Shown one piece after another: positions 21,451-32,526 of a stretch of 64,000 nt of DNA. The notes beneath the pieces are model-generated. The model was not told where the DNA came from and made no database searches. It saw only the letters and a list, made by a program, of their open reading frames with translations. Every line of letters starts with the position of its first letter. Positions within the stretch are counted from its first letter, which is position 1. The stretch is from Dactylorhiza incarnata (taxonomy: Eukaryota > Streptophyta > Magnoliopsida > Asparagales > Orchidaceae), in NCBI GenBank assembly GCA_033032865.1, contig JAWHQI010000262.1, positions 3,962,177-4,026,176 of the forward strand. The letters are read 5' to 3'. The position numbers and the translations under genes are program-made.

Positions 21451-22833
21451 CTAAAAAGGAGATGAGAGTAAAGATCTGGATACCCAAAAAGTTCCTCCCA
21501 TAGAGTAGGTGGAAACCTTAGGCACCCAGATTTGCTTTATAGCACTATCGCCCTTTTTCTTACAAGAGTTTGAGGTGTTTCCAAATAAATGACATTTGGC
21601 ACACGATATAAAAGGGGATGAGACCCTTTTTGAAGTTTTGGATAAACTCTCGTTGGAAAATGCGGTAACATTTGAATCTTTGAAATTATTAATAACAGAA
21701 TTAGTGTTTCTGGAATTACATCTAACGTCAGCGTTAGGATTTAACGCATGGCGATAGTTTCCAGAGCTATATCCAAGGACATATTTGGCACTTCCATGAC
21801 ATTGGTTGGCCAAGATCATGTCCATAGATCTTTGCCCAACTCCAAACTTCTTAATAGCCAATTTTAGATCATGAATACGAGCTTTGAGAACGGTGTTTTC
21901 TGTTACCAACATAACGCACCGATTTGCAAAACTCTTCTTTCCATCCTCTATTTGAGAAAGAGAGGTTTTCAAAGTTCTTTCCAAATCCCCCTTCTCCTTA
22001 GTAAGAAGTTCAATAGTGGAGTGGGATTTAGAAAGAGCTTCTTCAAGTTCTTTCACTCTTGCCAAGGAGTGATTGCACTCTTGGCAAGATACCTTTTGAT
22101 GGTTCTCCTATCACAAGCTCTTCATCATCATCTCCATTTGCCTCCTTTTTTATTTTAAGGCCAAACTCTTCTTCTTTGGCTCCAAGTTGTACTCTTGTTG
22201 TTCAATTTTGAGTTCAACCTCATGGGTCTTTAGGTTCCCAATGAGGCTCTCAATTTGGAGCTTCTTCAAATCATTCGACTCCGAGATAGACGTCACCTTT
22301 GGATTGAACTTTGGAGGGAGAGACCTTAAAGAGAACACCTTTCCAAGTACTTTTGAGTCGTTGACGATCTTGGTGAACCTTGTGTACATTGAATCTACGT
22401 CTTCATCCGCCTCCATCTGGAATTTCTCATACTCGGATTCAAGTTGGAAGAGCTTTGAATCCTTAACCTGTGAAGTACCTTCATAAGTAATTTCTAATAA
22501 ATTCCATATATCATAAGCTATTTCGCAAGCACAGGTTCTATTAAATTCCGTTCTATCCAAGGCACAAAATTACGCATTCATTGCTTTAGCGTTATTCTTA
22601 CATCTCAACTTATCATTGTCATCCCATCTATCTCTAGGTTTTTCCATAGTGACTTCTCCAACAACAAATGTTGGTGGAGATTAACTTTGTTCTACCATAC
22701 CCCAAACGTCATTATCTAAAGCATTTAAAAAACAATGCATTCTAGTTTTCCAATAATTATAATCCGTTCCGGTAAATAGTGGAGGTCTACTAATTCCTTG
22801 ACCCTCAGCGAAAGCATGATCATTATGCGCCAT
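21451..22833 (-). pseudogene. C gag with stops and an internal deletion
   Basis: It starts at the ATG at 22833 (MAHNDHAF...). Two early TAA stops interrupt the first ~100 codons. The middle, including the first zinc knuckle, is deleted around 22080-22160. The C-terminal part (22065-21451) keeps the coiled coil and the last knuckle, where His has become Asn (CAKCHLFGNTSNSC). The stop is TAG (21453-21451) followed by the same GTATGTTGGCAG context as in A. At 21722-21755 the family motif (TAACG..CGTTAGG, TTAACGCATGGCG) is read in frame at the place where A has its own motif. Confidence 0.83.
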
Positions 22834-22870
22834 TATTCTCGGTTGTGAAACCGTTTTGGAATAACCTTGC

Positions 22871-22880
22871 TCTTATACCA
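22871..22880 (-). other. Degenerate primer binding site of C
   Basis: The coding strand reads TGGTATAAGAGC, one change from TGGTATCAGAGC, two bases from the LTR edge. Confidence 0.7.
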
Positions 22881-22882
22881 AG

Positions 22883-24337
22883 TGTTGGATCTGATGGCGC
22901 CCTTAGAGGGGGGTGAATAAGGGGTTTACTATTTTTTGGAATAAACTTACAGATTTTACCAAAACAGAGAAAACTTTTTTGCTCTGTCGCTAACGCCTGG
23001 CGTTAAGAGTCAACGCTGGCGTTAACTCTCCAGAAAAAGTATTTTTGCAGAAATATTCAAAATTATTTTCTTTATGAAATATAATTCCAGAAAAATTAGA
23101 TATCCTGAAAAAGAATTTAATATATCACAAAAATGATTACAGGGATAAAATTTCAATAACGCTTGAAATTGGAGGCGACAACTTGAAAACCACTTTTTGT
23201 TCCTTCACCGGTCCTTCTCCCAAGGACCGGTTGGCTATAGCCTATCTATCCCCAGATTAGGCCTCTAGCCACCCCCTAGATCTACCCTTGACCTATTCGC
23301 CACGCACAAGGCAGCGAATTACCCCCTAAGCCGCACAAGGACCTAGTCGCCACACGCAAGGCGCGAATTCACTACCGTCACAAGAAAATATAAAAGGATA
23401 AAGATAAAATTAGAACAAATGACTCCCTAGAATGAAGAGTGCTGAAGGAGATGTTGAAGATACGCCATGACCACGTCGGAGTTAAAGCGAGCGTCCTTCT
23501 TCAAATTTGTCGTTGGAAATCTCCTTCTCACTCTTGTTCCTCAATGTTGGTGTTGGGAGTTCTCTCTGAAATCTGAATGAAATGCTCTCTCAGATCTCTG
23601 GAATGAAGGCTTCAATGCATCTCACACTTAAGCAAACAAAATCAGATCTTTAAATTGAAACGGGAGCTAACGCGCGGCATTAAGGGTTAACGCCAGCGTT
23701 AGTGAACGTGCACTGTCGTGGCTGAAATCGTGCAAGCCATCGGGATCGTGGTAGAAACCAATTTCGTCAAACGAAACTCATTTCGTCAAACGCGCTTTCG
23801 TCGAACGGAATCAAAGTTCGTCGAACGCCATCAAAGTTCGTCGAACGCAAGTTAGTCAAGCAAAATTTCATCGAGCGCGGGTTTATTTTGTCGAACGGAA
23901 TCTCCTTTCGTCGAACGCCTTCAGATTTTGTCGAACGCAGTTTCGTCAGGCGCAATTTCGTTGAGCGCAAGTTCGTCAAGCGCAATTTAGTCGAGCCAAG
24001 GTTCATTTCGTCGAACAGAATCTCCTTTCGTCGAACGCCTTCAGATTTCATTGAACGCAATTTCGTCGACCGATTCGTTCTCGACGGCATTCCTTCTTAG
24101 CGGTTTCCTTCTCGGCGGTTACCTTCTCAGCGGTTTCCTTCTCAGCGGCTGTTAACGCTGGGCGTTAACAACTAACGCGAGCGTTAGCTCTCTTTTCTGA
24201 TAATCGTCATCAATCAGCATCCTGTTCATAGGGTTATATAATAATAGTACCTGCACACTATAAACACAAGCAAGATCAAATACATAGTGTGATTTGTTAT
24301 TTCTCAAACTAAGAGAAGTGGAACACAAGCTCCAACA
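22883..24337 (-). repeat. 5' LTR of C
   Basis: On the minus strand TGTTGGAGC...GATCCAACA, 1455 bases. It carries two motif types: TTAACGCC/GGCGTTAA pairs at 24150-24191, 23664-23702 and 22984-23031, and a CGTCGAACGC-type array at 23764-24085. The C tract lies at 22916-22910. Confidence 0.88.
23764..24085 (-). repeat. CGTCGAACGC array in the C LTR
   Basis: At least a dozen copies of TTCGTCGAACGC and decayed forms (TCGAGCGC, TCAAGCGC) spaced about 20-25 bases apart. The same decamer dominates the unrelated LTRs at 36686-37190 and 62728-63235. Confidence 0.85.
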
Positions 24338-25370
24338 ATTTACTTCTCATGCAATAAGCCAGGGCACATAGCCCCTAAGTGTCCACAAGAACAAAGGGAC
24401 AGGAGCAGCAGCAAAGAGAAGCAGAAGAAGAAGTCTTTCAGGAAGAAAGACAAGAAGAAAGGTAGAGGTTTCATTGTTGAAACCTTGAGTGACTCTGAAG
24501 CAAAGTTAAGCTCCTCTTCATCAGAAAGTGATGAAGAAGCTGCTGAAGCTGCCTGCATAATTGCAGTAGGGATCTCCTCAGATGATCAAGAAGAACAATT
24601 ATCACTGTTTGACAATTTTGATTTTAATTCTTATGATTTTAAAACTTGCTTTAAAGAATTTTGCAATGATCATCTAGAGGTACAAAAAGAAATAGAGAGA
24701 ATTAAGGTAGAACTAGAGAACCTTAAGAAAGATGATGTATATTTGAGAAATCAGGATTTAATAGGTGAGATTAATAATAAGGAATCAGAACTAATTGGAA
24801 TAAGAAATGAAAATCTAACACTAAAAGAAGAGCTAACAAAGGCAAAATCCGTTGAGGACTCTCTCAATGGGAGGAGTCAAAAGCTCAAAGGTTTTACATA
24901 AAATCTCTCCATGAGATTTAAGCACATAGGTCTAGGAGCAGACCTATGCACTAGTACAAAAGTCCATAGTAGACCAGCCTGGAAAAATCCAATTATGTTT
25001 GGTAGACCTAGTGACCTTCAGACAAGTGATAGGTGTGTAGTATCTAAGGATCAGGATATTAATAATCCTAATAAAATAATTATATTTAATAAAGTAAATC
25101 CAAATAATGAAAAGAAATCTCTAGGCAAGAGTAATTCAGAGAAATTAACCAACAACAATCAAAAGGCTAAAGTCAAAAGTAGAATATTTAGTCATTCTGC
25201 AGATCTAATACATTTAGATAAATTTTATACACATTTTCAAGTACCAAAATAATAAACCTAGATTTGATAAACTCATTCTCTGTCATCCAAAAGGATAACA
25301 TGAAATCATAGTACCTTATAATGGTAGAAGCAAAGGGCCCAAGGTAACCTGGGTACCCTCTAATGTTTGA
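24338..25370 (+). pseudogene. D1 gag, 3' part
   Basis: Begins mid-knuckle (YFSCNKPGHIAPKC) at the C junction, then a Ser/Glu-rich acidic stretch, a coiled coil (KEIERIKVELENL...) and the conserved ALAKAKS-like EELTKAKSVEDSLNGRSQKL segment shared with E and F. Stops occur at about 24899 and 25250. Similarity ends at GPKVTWVPSNV with TGA at 25368-25370. The last knuckle seen in E and F is not found. Confidence 0.8.
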
Positions 25371-25602
25371 GCTACTTGTGCAGGATGAGGTAGGATCCTA
25401 CCTAACAGATAATGGAGAGAGAAGGAAGAACTAAGACCTTAATAAAGAACTAAATCCAACAAAGGGAGTGATTTCTTCTCTGAATCCCCATATTATTTTC
25501 TTTGGTTCATAGAAATAATAGTATAAATATTATTTTCATTAAAAATCATTGCTTAGAAAAACAGCAATAACTTTCAAAGAAAATAGATCTGTTTATTCAT
25601 AG
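25371..25602. other. Noncoding spacer of D1
   Basis: AT-rich with no ORF or repeat recognised. A CTTGTGCAGGATG stretch just after the gag stop (25374-25386) resembles a splice acceptor, as at the corresponding place in E. Confidence 0.5.
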
Positions 25603-25865
25603 TTGCGTCGAATAGAATTCGACGTACCATCGAATTCTACTCGATGTCTGCTTCGAGAGCAATCTGCAACAAATAATTTGAATAGCATTCGATGCGACGT
25701 CGACTTTATATCGACGCATCCGTCGATTTATTACTTGCTCGTCAAATTCAAAGGTGCGTCGAGTTCTAATCTACGCAACGTCGACATAACAAGCGTGCGT
25801 AGTTTCACTTCTAGAAGCAGTTTCAGCACATTTTGGCGCGCTAACAATTAATCTTTGTCGATGCT
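25603..25865 (+). promoter_or_regulatory. D1 internal motif cluster upstream of the accessory gene
   Basis: Repeated GCGTCGA/TCGACG motifs, e.g. GCGTCGAATAGAATTCGACG at 25603-25622, are the same family motif as in the D1 LTR (28264-28620). No convincing TATA box follows, unlike in A, B and D2. Confidence 0.65.
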
Positions 25866-26000
25866 GCATCTAATAAAATCCTAAGTTGCGATGAATCGTC
25901 TTCTTTTAAGAAACATTGGCATCGAATTCATTACGCTTTCGAATTCTCTCTTTCTTGCTCTCATTCTCTCCTTCTCTCCAGCTCTCTTGTATTCATGCTT

Positions 26001-26006
<6 letters not shown>

Positions 26007-26056
<50 letters not shown>

Positions 26057-26060
26057 GCAG
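26007..26060 (+). repeat. (CT)n tract ending in a splice-acceptor-like CAG
   Basis: A perfect CT microsatellite of over 40 bases runs into CCTCTTTGCAG, 19 bases before the accessory ATG at 26080. Antisense gene A also has TTTGCAG just before its ATG. Confidence 0.8.
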
Positions 26061-26079
26061 GTACATCACTATAGGATCA

Positions 26080-27856
26080 ATGGATCCTCCTAAGATCAAC
26101 TATGGTTTCGATGTTGATATAGACTCCTTCAACGCAGCATCAGATAACTTCAAAGCCAATCTCGGCTTATTTCATAATGCTGGATTGACAAAACTGATTT
26201 TTACAAGGTGCAAGATCCTTGATGTTGAACTGACAGAGTTTAAAGACAATCTTCATATATGAGAGGATGGATCCCTTAATCGGAAAATATCTGGGACTGG
26301 CATAAATATTACAGAGGAAATGTTATCTCACACCTTTAATCTACCAACAGGTGATGAGTCTAATGAACTGACAGGGGAAGAGACCAGTAAGGTATTACAG
26401 ATCATGTAGTTCAGGAAGGAAAATTCAATAAATCTGAAGAAGAATGATGTGGTAGAGGAGTATAGATTTTTGGCTGATATAGTGGGGAAGGTGCTGATAT
26501 GCAAGATATCAGCAGCTCCAGATAATGGGAACCCTAGTTCTAAATAAGAAAATCAACTGAGGGAAATGTCTTTTAAAGTTAATTGGGCATAAATACTCTC
26601 ATAAAGAAAATTCTTATATGAGAATCAAGTGCCAGGTATTGTTCCACCATTATCCAATGGTGTGCAAGTCTAAAGGAGTGTTTATTCCTCCAGGAAAGAG
26701 AATGAACATTGGAATCTTCTCTAAGTGGACCAGGCAGATCCTAAAGCCTGGGAAAGCTGCTTCTTCACCTCCTCCTTCTCCAACTCCACTGGATATAGAG
26801 ACAAATCTACCAGATCCTCCAAGTGATAACAATCCAGCACAAGACACTCCAGCAGCCAAACACAACATTACTCCAGATGATGATCCAGCTCAGTTCACCC
26901 AGTCCATTCCATCCATTCAACACCCAGAACCTGCACCTCAGATTCCTCTCCAACCACATCAACAATCATCCACCATAACTGCAGACAACCAGTCTACTCC
27001 CCTACCACAATATCACATCACTCCAGAAGATAATCAATCCCACTCCCATATCCACCAAGAGCTTCCAGACTTCAATGAGAACTTCACAGCAATCCCTCCA
27101 GTCATCCAATCTACACCTAGTCTTACCACACCTCTTGTCTCTACCAATCACCCTACTCAATGCTTTGACCTTGAGCAAGTGATTTCAAAAGCAGTAGGAT
27201 TAGCTACTAGCACATTTGCTGATCTACTAGCCACTCAAGCTAGGAAGTTCAATAGGAAGTACTCCCAAATGGAGACAGAACTGCAAAGATCACAAGAATC
27301 CCTCTTGGCACTGAAATCAATTGTATCCTCCTCTATGGTAACTAAAGAGTTCTTAACCTCCCTTGTAAGTAAGGTTCAAAAGGGGGAGAAGATCTGAGAG
27401 GAGGAGCGGCTTAATCAAGGAATTGTGAGTGACCAGAAGAAGGACAAGAGTGCACAAGAAGAGATTGCCTCAAGTGTCCCAGCTGTTGAGGTTCATGACC
27501 CAAACAAATTCTCTGTTTTTCATACAGGAATAGTCCAAATGGAGCCTCTTGTAAATCCTCCAGAAAAGCTTGCATCAATCCAGGGGGAGCTAGCTGCAGA
27601 AATCCCTAAAGTAACCCAGGGGGAGCTCCTAGAAGATGATCAGCTATTGGATGTGGTTGCAATTATTGCTAAGGAGACTGCTCTGATTGTTGAACAACAT
27701 GCACAACCTTAGGGGGAGCCTCCCAAATAAAATGAAACTCATCAAGATGTTGGAATGGCTGGTGAAGACGAAGAAGATGAGGCACTGAAGTTTGCACCAA
27801 GAAATGTAATACCACAAGTCTTCTCAAGGAAGAGGAAAACTCCTGACAAAGAATAG
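26080..27856 (+). pseudogene. D1 accessory gene
   Basis: Starts MDPPKINYGFDVDIDSF and aligns with the F accessory protein (MAPKTNSGFDIDLESF). Landmarks in order are LPTGDES (colinear with no intron where F has one), EEYRFLADIVGKVLICK, IPPGKRMNIGIFSKWTRQI, a Pro-rich linker, and a C-terminal helical region ending FLTSLVSKVQKGEK. Several stops break it between 26260 and 26620 and after 27397. The tail repeats GGGGGAGC purine blocks (about 27580-27720). The role is unknown. Confidence 0.77.
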
Positions 27857-28083
27857 TGAAGTCCAGGTATTCTGTAATTATGAACACTTTACATTATATC
27901 ATCTGGAGGACACAGTTGTTAAGAATAATATGACTACTTGACAATGTATAATTTGGTCTATGAATCCATTCAATAATGTCTTTATTGTTTATGTATATAT
28001 TGTTTGTATTTGAGTGTATGTCAAAGCATGTTTGAAATCACTTTTCTTCATTTTGTAATATTTGTTATGATAAATAGGGAGAA
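27857..28083. other. D1 3' noncoding region
   Basis: AT-rich. It ends in a weak purine tract (AATAGGGAGAA, about 28073-28083) before the LTR. Confidence 0.55.
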
Positions 28084-30150
28084 TGTTGGGAAAACCCCTT
28101 GTGATTTATCTAACAAATAACTTAAATTGATTTCATCGATTAGGTTATATTACCCACATTGTATAGAAATGGTAAAATGGTCATTAGATGTCCTAGGATG
28201 TCACACTCACCTTCGAGTGTCAAGACCATGTCAAGATAAGCACAAATTCAGTTAAGTTAAAAATTGCGTCGAATAAAAGTCGACGCAACTTCGACTAGTT
28301 GTCGACGCAACTCTGACTGAAAGTCGAAGTAATTCAATCTGCTTGTCGAAGTATCAAGTCAAGTTGATGCAACGTCGAAAGGAACTCGACGCAGTAGGAA
28401 GAGCATGTCGAAGCCATCTTAGAAGTCGGGGCAACTTCGACTTCAACTTGACGCAGAAGATAAAGTTCAAGTCCAAGTCTTCAACTCGACGGATACGTCG
28501 ATAAGGACTCGACGCAACGTCGACATCTGAGTTCAGCCAGAGCTAAGAAGGAATTCGAAGCTACTTCAATAAGAACTCAGAGGTGCGTCGATATGACGAA
28601 TAAAGAAGTCGACACAGCGTCGAATTTAGATAGAAATAGAAGATTCTCTGTTGTCCCTTCTAATACCTTTTCAGAAGGTCTACAAAGCTGAAGACTGTTC
28701 CCCAACTGCTCGTTTATTGCCAAGAATAGAATGGAGTATTCCAGTAATACAGTAAAGACATTCTTGGAAGTTTATTTAAAATAGATGAATGGGTCGGGAA
28801 CAAAAATAGAAGGCAACATCAATTGTCCAATGGATATTCCTTCTAAGGACAGCCCAAAAGAAGAAAGAAATTCAAATGCAAATGATAGAGAATAAGAATG
28901 CTAAGAGGGGAAGAAAAAGATAACGAACCGATTATTATTATGTCTGTCAAAATAAGGATTCTCCATCTTCCTCCTTCAACCCAAAGACAGAAAACAAGAA
29001 CATCTCTCTCAGCACAGCAAAATAACAACACAGCTGCTTCATCTTCCTCATCACATAACAGCAAGACAACAAAAGGGCAAAGAATCAGGATCAAGCCCAT
29101 AACCCTTGCAATCATCACAATCATAAGAAAGAGTTCATCACATTCAGATCATGTGATAAACAGAAGCTACAACACCTTTTTGTAACGGCCCCGCGCAACT
29201 CCACACTAATGGGCCGCACTGGCGACAACACCAACTAGTGGGCCGCCCTTCTGAACTGTTGACAAGGGCTGCAGCCCGGTGCCACCCCAACCCATCACTG
29301 TGCCTGTTTCTCAGCACAGTAGGTTGTTGATGGCAGGTCTCGATCCCCTGCCACCCTTCACAAGGCACCTTCAACTGCTCTTGTCACCAATTGAGCTGTT
29401 GGTAACAAGAGCTATTGAAGGTGCCTTGTGAAGGGTGGAGGGGGATCGAAACCCGCCATCAACAACCTACTGCGCTGAGAAATAAGCACAGTGATGGGTT
29501 AGGGTGGCACCGAGATGCAGCCCTTGTCAAAGGTTCGGAAGGGTGACCCACTAGTTGGTGTTGTCGCCAATGTGTCCCACTAGTGTGGAGTTGCGTCGGG
29601 CCGTTACAAAAAAGATTCAAGAAACAACTTCTGAAGAATTCTGAAAGCAGAATTCTATTCTCCTCTTTCTTTCTCCTTCTTCATTTACCTACTGTAACAG
29701 AGTTTTAAGAATCCCTCTTTCAAAGGATACAGTGGTTCTAAGAGTCTCCTTATCAAAAGACTCAGTGGTTCTAAGAGTCTCCTTATCAAAAGACTCAGTG
29801 GTTCTGAGAGTCTCCTTCTCAAAAGACTCAGTGGTTCTGAGAGTCTCCTTGTCAAAACACTCAGGCACAGTTAGTACAATCCTACCAGGGAGGTAGAAGA
29901 GTGGACTACCCACATTTTGGGGAACCACTATAAAAATCCTATGTTTTCTGGATTGAATTTGTGTGTTATCCATCTTTATTATTTTCTGTTTTATATTTAC
30001 TGCATTTACTTTATTCTGTATTGGTATTGTTGAGTGCATAATTCTTAGTTGTTTTTATTGAGTGTGCACATTTAGTATAAAAGATTTTAAATCTCTATTC
30101 ACCCCCCCCCCCCTCCTAGAGAATACTCATAGGAATACTGTGCACTTTCA
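28084..30150 (+). repeat. 3' LTR of D1, enlarged by a foldback insertion
   Basis: TGTTGGGAAAACC...GTGCACTTTCA; the ends match E and F LTRs. U3 holds GCGTCGA/TCGACGC motifs (28264-28620). A 437-bp foldback lies at 29177-29613. Near-identical 33-bp tandem repeats (AAAGACTCAGTGGTTCTA type, 29717-29865) follow, then the C tract (30101-30113). Confidence 0.87.
29177..29613. mobile_element. 437-bp foldback element with tRNA-like internal boxes
   Basis: Begins TTTTTGTAACGGCCC and ends with its reverse complement; the two ~215-bp arms are largely complementary around a centre near 29394. Reading outward from the centre in each direction there is a box-A-like AGCTCAATTGGTGACAAGAGC-type segment and, ~40 bases on, a box-B-like GGGGATCGARACC. 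It looks like two tRNA-derived (SINE-like) halves head to head, or a palindromic MITE. I see no clear target duplication. Confidence 0.75.
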
Positions 30151-32103
30151 AACTATGTTTGCTGGAAAATGTTTTGAGGGGATTCTTGTTGGATATAGTA
30201 GTCATAGAAAGACTTACAGAATATTCAACAAGAAGACTCATATGGTAGAAGAATCAATAAATGTTGTATTTGATGAGACAAGCATGATTCATCAAGGCTT
30301 GTCTAGCTCTTCTAATGTTGAAGGAACAGATTTAAAGATGAAAGAGCTAAGCCTAGAAGAGTCTACATCTCCAGACCTGATCATTAAAGATGGAGAACAA
30401 GTCTAAGGAGAAGCACAAGAAATAACACTTGGCAACATCCAGCTGGTACAGAAATTACTGAGACTCAAGGAGCACTGCCACCATCTTGGAGGCACCATAA
30501 AGACCATCCAAGTAGTCAAGTGATTGGAGACATTAGCCAATGAGTTAAAATAAGAAGAAATGCTCAGAATTAAACACTATATCTGAGCTTCCTATCTCAG
30601 ATTGAACCAAAGAGATTTGAAGAAGCCAATTCAGATCCTTCTTGGATCATGGTTATGCAAGAAGAGCTTAGTCAATTCAAAATATGTAAAGTATGGAAGC
30701 TGGTTCCTAGACCTCAACATCAAAATGTCATTGGAACAAAGTGGGTCTACAGGAACAAGCTAGATGAGAATGACATCATCATCAAGAACAAAGCAAGGCT
30801 AGTTACAAAGGGATATAGACAAGAAGAAGGGATTGACTTTGACCAGACATATGCACCAGTAGAAAGACTTGAGGCAATAAGGCTATTCCTAGCCTATGCA
30901 GATCACAAAGGATTCAAGGTATACCAAATGGATGTGAAGTTTGCTTTCCTCAATGGAGACCTCAAGGAAGAAGTATATATAGAGTAGTCTCCAAGTTTTG
31001 TTGTTCCAAACCTTTCTGATAATGCTTATTTTCTAAGAAAGGCTTATATGTTTGAAATAAGCTCCCAGAGCTTGGTATGAAACCCTATATAGCTTCCTCA
31101 TTGAAAACAAGTTTTCAAGGGGGAAGATAGATAAGACATTATTTGTAAGGGAAGTAAAGGGCAAGATTTTGCTAGTCCAAATTTATACTGATGATAACCT
31201 TTGCAAGAAATTTGTTAACTTAATGCAAGGGAAGTTTGAAATGAGTAGCATGTGGGAGCTGAAATACTTTCTAGGGCTCTAAGTGAAACAATCTGAGGAT
31301 GGAATATTCATCTCTCAGACCAAGTTCACTGAAGATCATATGAAGAAGTTTGGAATGGAGAGTGCAACCTCATTGAGGACTCCAATGGGCTCCAATGTGT
31401 CTCTAGACAAGGATGATAAATGGAAACCTTTTGATGAGACCTTGTACAGATGTATCATTGGATCTCTGCTCTACCTAACTGCTAGTAGACCAGATATTAT
31501 GTTTGCAACATGTGTATGTGATGGGTATCATGCTTCCCCTAAGGATTCTCTTGTACCTCTGCTAAGATAATCTTGAGATACCTCAAGGGAACTCCTAATC
31601 TTGGCCTTTGGTACCCTAGAAGTAATGATTTTGAGCTAACAGTGTATTCAAATGCATATTTTGTTGGTTGCAAAGAAGATTGGAAAAGCACATCTGAAAC
31701 TTGTCAATTCCTAGGGAAGAGGCTGATCTCATGGAGCATCATGAAGCGGACAAGTTGGGCAATCTCCACGGCTGAATCAGAATACATCTTAGATGTTAGT
31801 TGTTGTGCTCAACTGCTATGGATACAACATCAGTTGGAAGACTAGAACATCAAGACCAACAAAACAACCATGTACTATGATTCTTCCAGTGCTATCTCAA
31901 TTGCTAAGAACCTTGTGTCACACAACAGGACAAAGCACATTGAAATCAGGTACCACTTCATCAGGGGGCATGTTAAAAAAGAAGATATTTGTCTTGAGTA
32001 TGTCCCCACTGACAGCCAAGTAGCAGATATCTTTACAAAGCCCCTTGATGAAGCTAAATTTAACTTCTTTAAGTTTGAGATTGGTATGCTGTGTTTAGAG
32101 TAA
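30151..32103 (+). pseudogene. D2 pol, 3' part
   Basis: Starts in the integrase C-terminal region (FEGILVGYSSHRKTYRIF), then RT ([33 protein letters not shown]) and RNase H to 32103. It is closer to E pol than to A. It is broken by stops and frame changes (for instance after VYIE at about 30987 and near 31570). The RT active site reads YTDD with a short deletion straight after it. It is not functional. Confidence 0.85.
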
Positions 32104-32526
32104 ACATATCAATGCTCTCTTGTTTGATAACTATTGTGCATGTGCATGCTAACATGACTCTTGCATAGAATTAACCAGAAAATGCAAGAAAATTGCAAAT
32201 TAAGTTTGTGTTGTCAAGGATACAAGACGATATAGAGGTCATGTCGAAGGGGTGTCAGGCCAACATAGAAGGCGTATCATCGTGGTGCTTCTTCGACACA
32301 TAAAAATTGGCTAATATTGGATCTTTCATCACAGCCGTTCAATTAAAGATCAATTGCTTTAGCAAAAGCACCCAGGTATGCGCCTTTAGACATTCCTAAA
32401 ATAAAACATATATATAGGGTAAATGCTCAGAAATAGATTATACTTTCATTTTCCCTAAGCCGTCAAAAACAAAAAACTCGTCCCGCTCGACATTGACGAC
32501 CTTCAACTCTCCAGCTTTTCTCACCA
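32104..32526 (+). promoter_or_regulatory. D2 internal module: motif copies and TATA-like box before the accessory gene
   Basis: CAAGACGATAT at 32224-32234 matches the D2 LTR motif, with GTCGAAGG and ATCATCG nearby. CATATATATAGGG (32407-32419) is a plausible TATA box, about 108 bases before the ATG at 32527. The remainder is AT-rich and noncoding. Confidence 0.5.

Larger units (their letters stand above)
18582..24337 (-). mobile_element. Element C: decayed copia element of the A lineage, 3' end lost
   Basis: On the minus strand: LTR (24337-22883), degenerate primer site, gag, TAG, pol. The LTR ends (TGTTGGAGC...GATCCAACA) and the proteins are closest to A. It is truncated within RNase H at 18582 by block H. 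The right end cuts into the gag of D1; ATTTA (24338-24342) should be its target duplication. Confidence 0.87.
24338..30150 (+). mobile_element. Element D1: pol-less copia element, left part cut by C
   Basis: Order: 3' part of gag (from a split zinc knuckle), a motif cluster, an accessory gene, the 3' LTR. No protease, integrase or RT occurs between gag and the accessory gene, as in B and F. The LTR belongs to the E/F group. Its right end falls within the pol of D2; AACTA (30151-30155) should be the target duplication. Confidence 0.8.

Noticed and set aside
29340..29460. A tRNA gene inside the foldback
   Set aside because: Box-A and box-B-like words are present, but I could not fold acceptor and anticodon arms into a cloverleaf.
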